Shown here piece after piece: positions 61,178-64,000 of a DNA stretch of 64,000 nt. Source of the stretch: Turritopsis dohrnii (lineage: Eukaryota > Cnidaria > Hydrozoa > Anthoathecata > Oceaniidae); NCBI GenBank assembly GCA_027922465.2, contig BQMF02000420.1, positions 248,001 through 312,000 of the forward strand, read 5' to 3'. Below the pieces are notes generated by a model. The model was not told the origin of the DNA. It saw nothing but the letters and a program-made list of their open reading frames with translations, and searched no databases. A program made the translations under genes and the position numbers. Position 1 is the stretch's first letter. The number at the start of each line of letters is the position of its first letter.

Positions 61178-61774
61178 GAATATGCCAGATTTCAAGGAAA
61201 GAGTAATGTAAATCATCTAGTTTCTATGTGGTTATGTACATTCAGAAAAGCCAAATATGTCAGTTTTATCTTCATAAATCCTGGGGTTTTTTTCACTTTT
61301 ATTGGTCTGTTTTTTAAAGGTTTTTTCCTGTTTTTTGGGGAAGGGGCTGTATGAACCCTGAAAGAAGTGTGAGGCAATTTCATAGAAAATGGGAGGGGTG
61401 GAAATGGTGGGGGTAAGACCCCTGAAGAAACTATGAAGAATAATAAACAGATGCTCTTTACCGTTTCATTTCTCAATTATTATATTTCTACTGACATCAA
61501 CATAGTGCAACCCTCAGTTACATACCATTGTTGCATATTGGTTCCATAAAATTTACAATGTTTTTGTTATTTCACCGTAACTGTTTGTTTTCTGTTAACA
61601 AACGAAAGAAATAAGCTGCTTACCTCTTTGGACCAAAATTTTGGTACCTCTCCTTTCCTCATTAGCTAATTTTTTCTTCCTATATATCAGACCTCATATG
61701 GGACAATAATGTAAGACATTTTTAATAATGCATTTAATATGATTTTTCTTTGTTTTATTTTCAGAATCAGAAAA

Positions 61775-62738
61775 ATGTTTGCTGCTCTTAAGAAGGGAGA
61801 AACAGTTTCTTTTCCCACAAGTACCAACGAGATAAAACCTCAAGGTCAGACAAATGGCTATGTAGCACAAGACAGAAAACCAAACTATGGTAATCAAGAT
61901 AGGACGAACAATTTTGGACCTCAAGTGAAAGTCTTTAACATACCTGAAAATAGTGATAGGGTACGGATGACTTTTTTTACTTGTGTTTATTTTATTGATT
62001 ATTTTGTTTTTTCATTTTTGTTTTAAGTGGTGGTAATAGGCTAGAATTTATTGATCCTAATGAAATTACATGGGAAAACTTCAATTGTTGTTATTTTATG
62101 GTTCCACTGGTTTCTATTCTATTGAAAACAATTGCTTTTGTGGAAAATTGACCATGCACTTGAATCAAGTATTGGGTTAAGTTACCTGGTGTGATTGGGC
62201 AGTCATGGAAATTGTCTTCTGATCTTTTAGGATGAATTGAAAGATTTCTTCTCAGATGTTGGAGATGTCAAGTTTGTGAAGGTGCTTCCAGTTCGCGACG
62301 GTAAAACAACCACAATGGGGTAAGTGTATTAATCGCTGGTAGTGGTATCAACTCGCCTTGTGCCCAAAGGGCACTTTTTCTTTAAGGAAAAGGGCAACCT
62401 GAGCTTTATTTTGGTGGGTTAAACCTGTGTTTTTAAAGCAAAATAAATTAAAAAAAAAAAACATAGAGGGCGTCCGATCAACGGACGCTCTTTCGGCCTA
62501 GATTAGACTCTGGACAGTATAGATATCAACCTCTTATTTCTATGGCAACATTGAAGGAAAAGAGTGCACATTACTGTGTGTTTTTTTTGAGCTAGCTTCA
62601 CATATTTTTTAGCTTCGTTGAATTTACCTCTGAATCAGAAGTTCAAAAGGCTGTCGCTGAAAAGAATGATTCCACGTTCAATGGTTCCAAACTTCGTGTA
62701 GTGTCCAATGACAGTAATTCAAGTAATTCCCAGTCCAA
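61775..62738 (+). CDS. RRM-domain RNA-binding protein, 5' exons only
   Basis: Three in-phase exons (61775-61960, 62231-62319, 62613-62738) follow a TTTTCAG acceptor 10 bp upstream of the ATG, so a noncoding first exon is likely. Residues 1-50 are polar and Gln/Asn-rich (KPQGQTNGYVAQDRKPNYGN). Residues about 51-130 form an RNA recognition motif: RNP2-like VKVFNIPE, helix DELKDFFSDVGDV, then RNP1-like TMGFVEFTS and a C-terminal LRVVSN strand. RNP1 lacks the usual GFG core, which suggests altered RNA contacts. The last exon ends at a GTAAGTT donor and the gene continues, possibly beyond the window. The family within RRM proteins is not recognised. Confidence 0.75.
62345..62515 (-). repeat. Dispersed repeat, copy 2 (matches 2745-2935)
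   Basis: Contains GGAAAAGGGCAACCTGAGCT and TTATTTTGGTGGGTTAAACC, inverted relative to the copy at 2.8 kb. It ends with GGACGCTCTTTCGGCCTAGA and TTAGACTCTGG. It lies in intron 2 of the RRM gene. Confidence 0.7.
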
Positions 62739-64000
62739 GTAAGTTGAGTTCAGTCGGGTCTGAAAATGCATCAATGGCTTTTGGTGCACATCACATTGTT
62801 GTTGCAACTGGTGCATCCACATACCAGTTTTAAACCTCTTGTCTGATAGACCTTTGTTAATAGTTCATACTATGTTATGCGCAGTAACGTTTATTATGGT
62901 TTGTTATGGTTTGTTACCCATCACATATGTCTAAGAAATGGTGGTCTACTCATGCTTAACAATTGAGACATTGTTTATAACCCTTGAATATGGATTTTTT
63001 TTGTGACAATGAGTTAAATTTGTGTGAGTGTACTCAAGGCATATGAGGATAATATTCTTTATTGATCGTCGAAAGATCTAACAGCTGTATGTTAAGGTTA
63101 ATAGTCAGATGATTTGAGATCGACTTTGTTAATGAAGGAAATAGTGAAATGTGGTTGACAATCCAACTTGTGAACCTTTCATAGTAAAAACAAACAGTAA
63201 ACATGCGAAAATATTACTGCAATATAAAGATGTTGATGAATCTTTGGAATCATTACATTCGCTCATCAAGTGATATGGTGGGATTGTGTGTTACATTTTT
63301 TTATGAGCGCGTTAAAACTTAAGATCTGGCTGCTTTATCAAAATTGTGTACAGAAGGCTCAGTGTAAAGGGAAAATTCCTTAGTTGGAGATAAGTGGAAC
63401 TAATTTTTGTAAACAAAACATTACTGTTTGGACATATCATGTGAGTGACCATCTTACATAAAAGTCGAAAATCTGGAAGGGAGTGCGTGAGATAAGAAAC
63501 TTCGAAATGATGTACAAAGGTTAAGAAAAATGCCCTTGGAAGAAGGATTACCTGGTTCAAAACATTTAAATGTTAACTTTATGGGTGAAAAATGTTTACC
63601 TTTGAATTTCCTACTCACCAATGAAAAAAAACCAAAATGTTTTTCAAAAGTTTATCTCTTACTGCATGTGTGACATTGCAGAATGTTAATCTACCCATTA
63701 TTACTGACATACAATTTCAGATTATGGCATGTATGCTGTCATACTCAAAGGAATAATGTATGACGAAATGGTTTCGCATGTGTATGGGATTACACAATTT
63801 TTTGTGCCCTCACTCTGGAAATATTGTTTTTAAAGCTTTTGATGTTTTCCTATAACACAGCAACAAAATATTTCCATATAGCTACGAAGCAACGCTTTCC
63901 AGTACCACTGGAGTATTTTCTATGTCTTAATACTTTTGATAATGTTAATGAGATTATGATTATTTGTTTCAGTTTGGTAATTTTGCAGTAACGATTTGTT
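62739..64000 (+). other. Presumed intron of the RRM gene
   Basis: No exon recognised before the window ends. A TTGTTTCAG acceptor-like site close to 63975 could open the next exon. Confidence 0.35.

Larger units (their letters stand above)
58364..61360. mobile_element. Candidate 3.0-kb element with CAGGGTTCATACAG ends
   Basis: The left end CAGGGTTCATACAGAGCC and right end GGCTGTATGAACCCTG are inverted, and AAAGAA flanks both sides (58358-58363, 61361-61366), a possible target duplication. Both ends carry runs of TTTTTTCCTG. The span includes a nested MITE at 61023. No transposase was recognised, and the two ends could belong to separate short elements, so the single-element call is tentative. 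Confidence 0.45.

Overview
The window looks like AT-rich animal nuclear DNA, most likely from a cnidarian and plausibly a hydrozoan; this placement is inference. Genes are split by many short GT-AG introns, a conserved metazoan gene of the TMEM59 family is present, and there is an NLR of the HEPN-Death-NACHT-LRR type known from cnidarians. Roughly half of the sequence is transposons and repeats. All spliced models were built by reading exons, splice sites and codon phase by eye; none has transcript support here.

Left part, 1-11.6 kb. A broken non-LTR reverse transcriptase lies at the left edge, followed by a decayed TE-type gene. A minisatellite of GGGACCC units lies downstream of a multi-exon MULE transposase with a SWIM zinc finger (minus strand). 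Next is a two-exon protein kinase with an unusual C-terminal module (minus strand), then noncoding repeats and a tRNA-derived SINE head.

Centre-left, 11,634-21,282. This is a huge, nearly perfect palindrome with two 4,785-bp arms and a 79-bp asymmetric spacer. Each arm carries an apparently intact 11-exon, 963-residue gene. Its first exon is a clear relative of the RAG1 N-terminal region (zinc-binding cluster plus RING). The rest is a DDE-type transposase with RAG1/Transib-like landmarks but very different sequence. I see no RAG2-like partner.

Centre, 21.3-37 kb. A second GGGTCCC array and a truncated MULE-family derivative bounded by inverted minisatellites come first. They are followed by a 13.5-kb tandem array of seven units, about 1.5-1.65 kb each without insertions. 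The array was invaded by an 801-bp element and by a 1,695-bp THAP-type DNA transposon with clear inverted repeats and a 5-bp target duplication.

Right part, 37.4-64 kb. Here lie the NLR gene (plus strand), a MITE, a GACGTC-rich tandem duplication, a second dead LINE and a two-exon gene for a small secreted four-cysteine peptide. They are followed by a seven-exon TMEM59-like gene (minus strand) with TE-filled introns, a long gene-poor stretch with homopolymeric G tracts and nested TEs, and the first three coding exons of an RRM protein running off the window.

The genes do not form an operon or pathway. The unifying theme is a transposon-rich neighbourhood containing an innate-immune receptor and an inverted pair of RAG1-related transposons.
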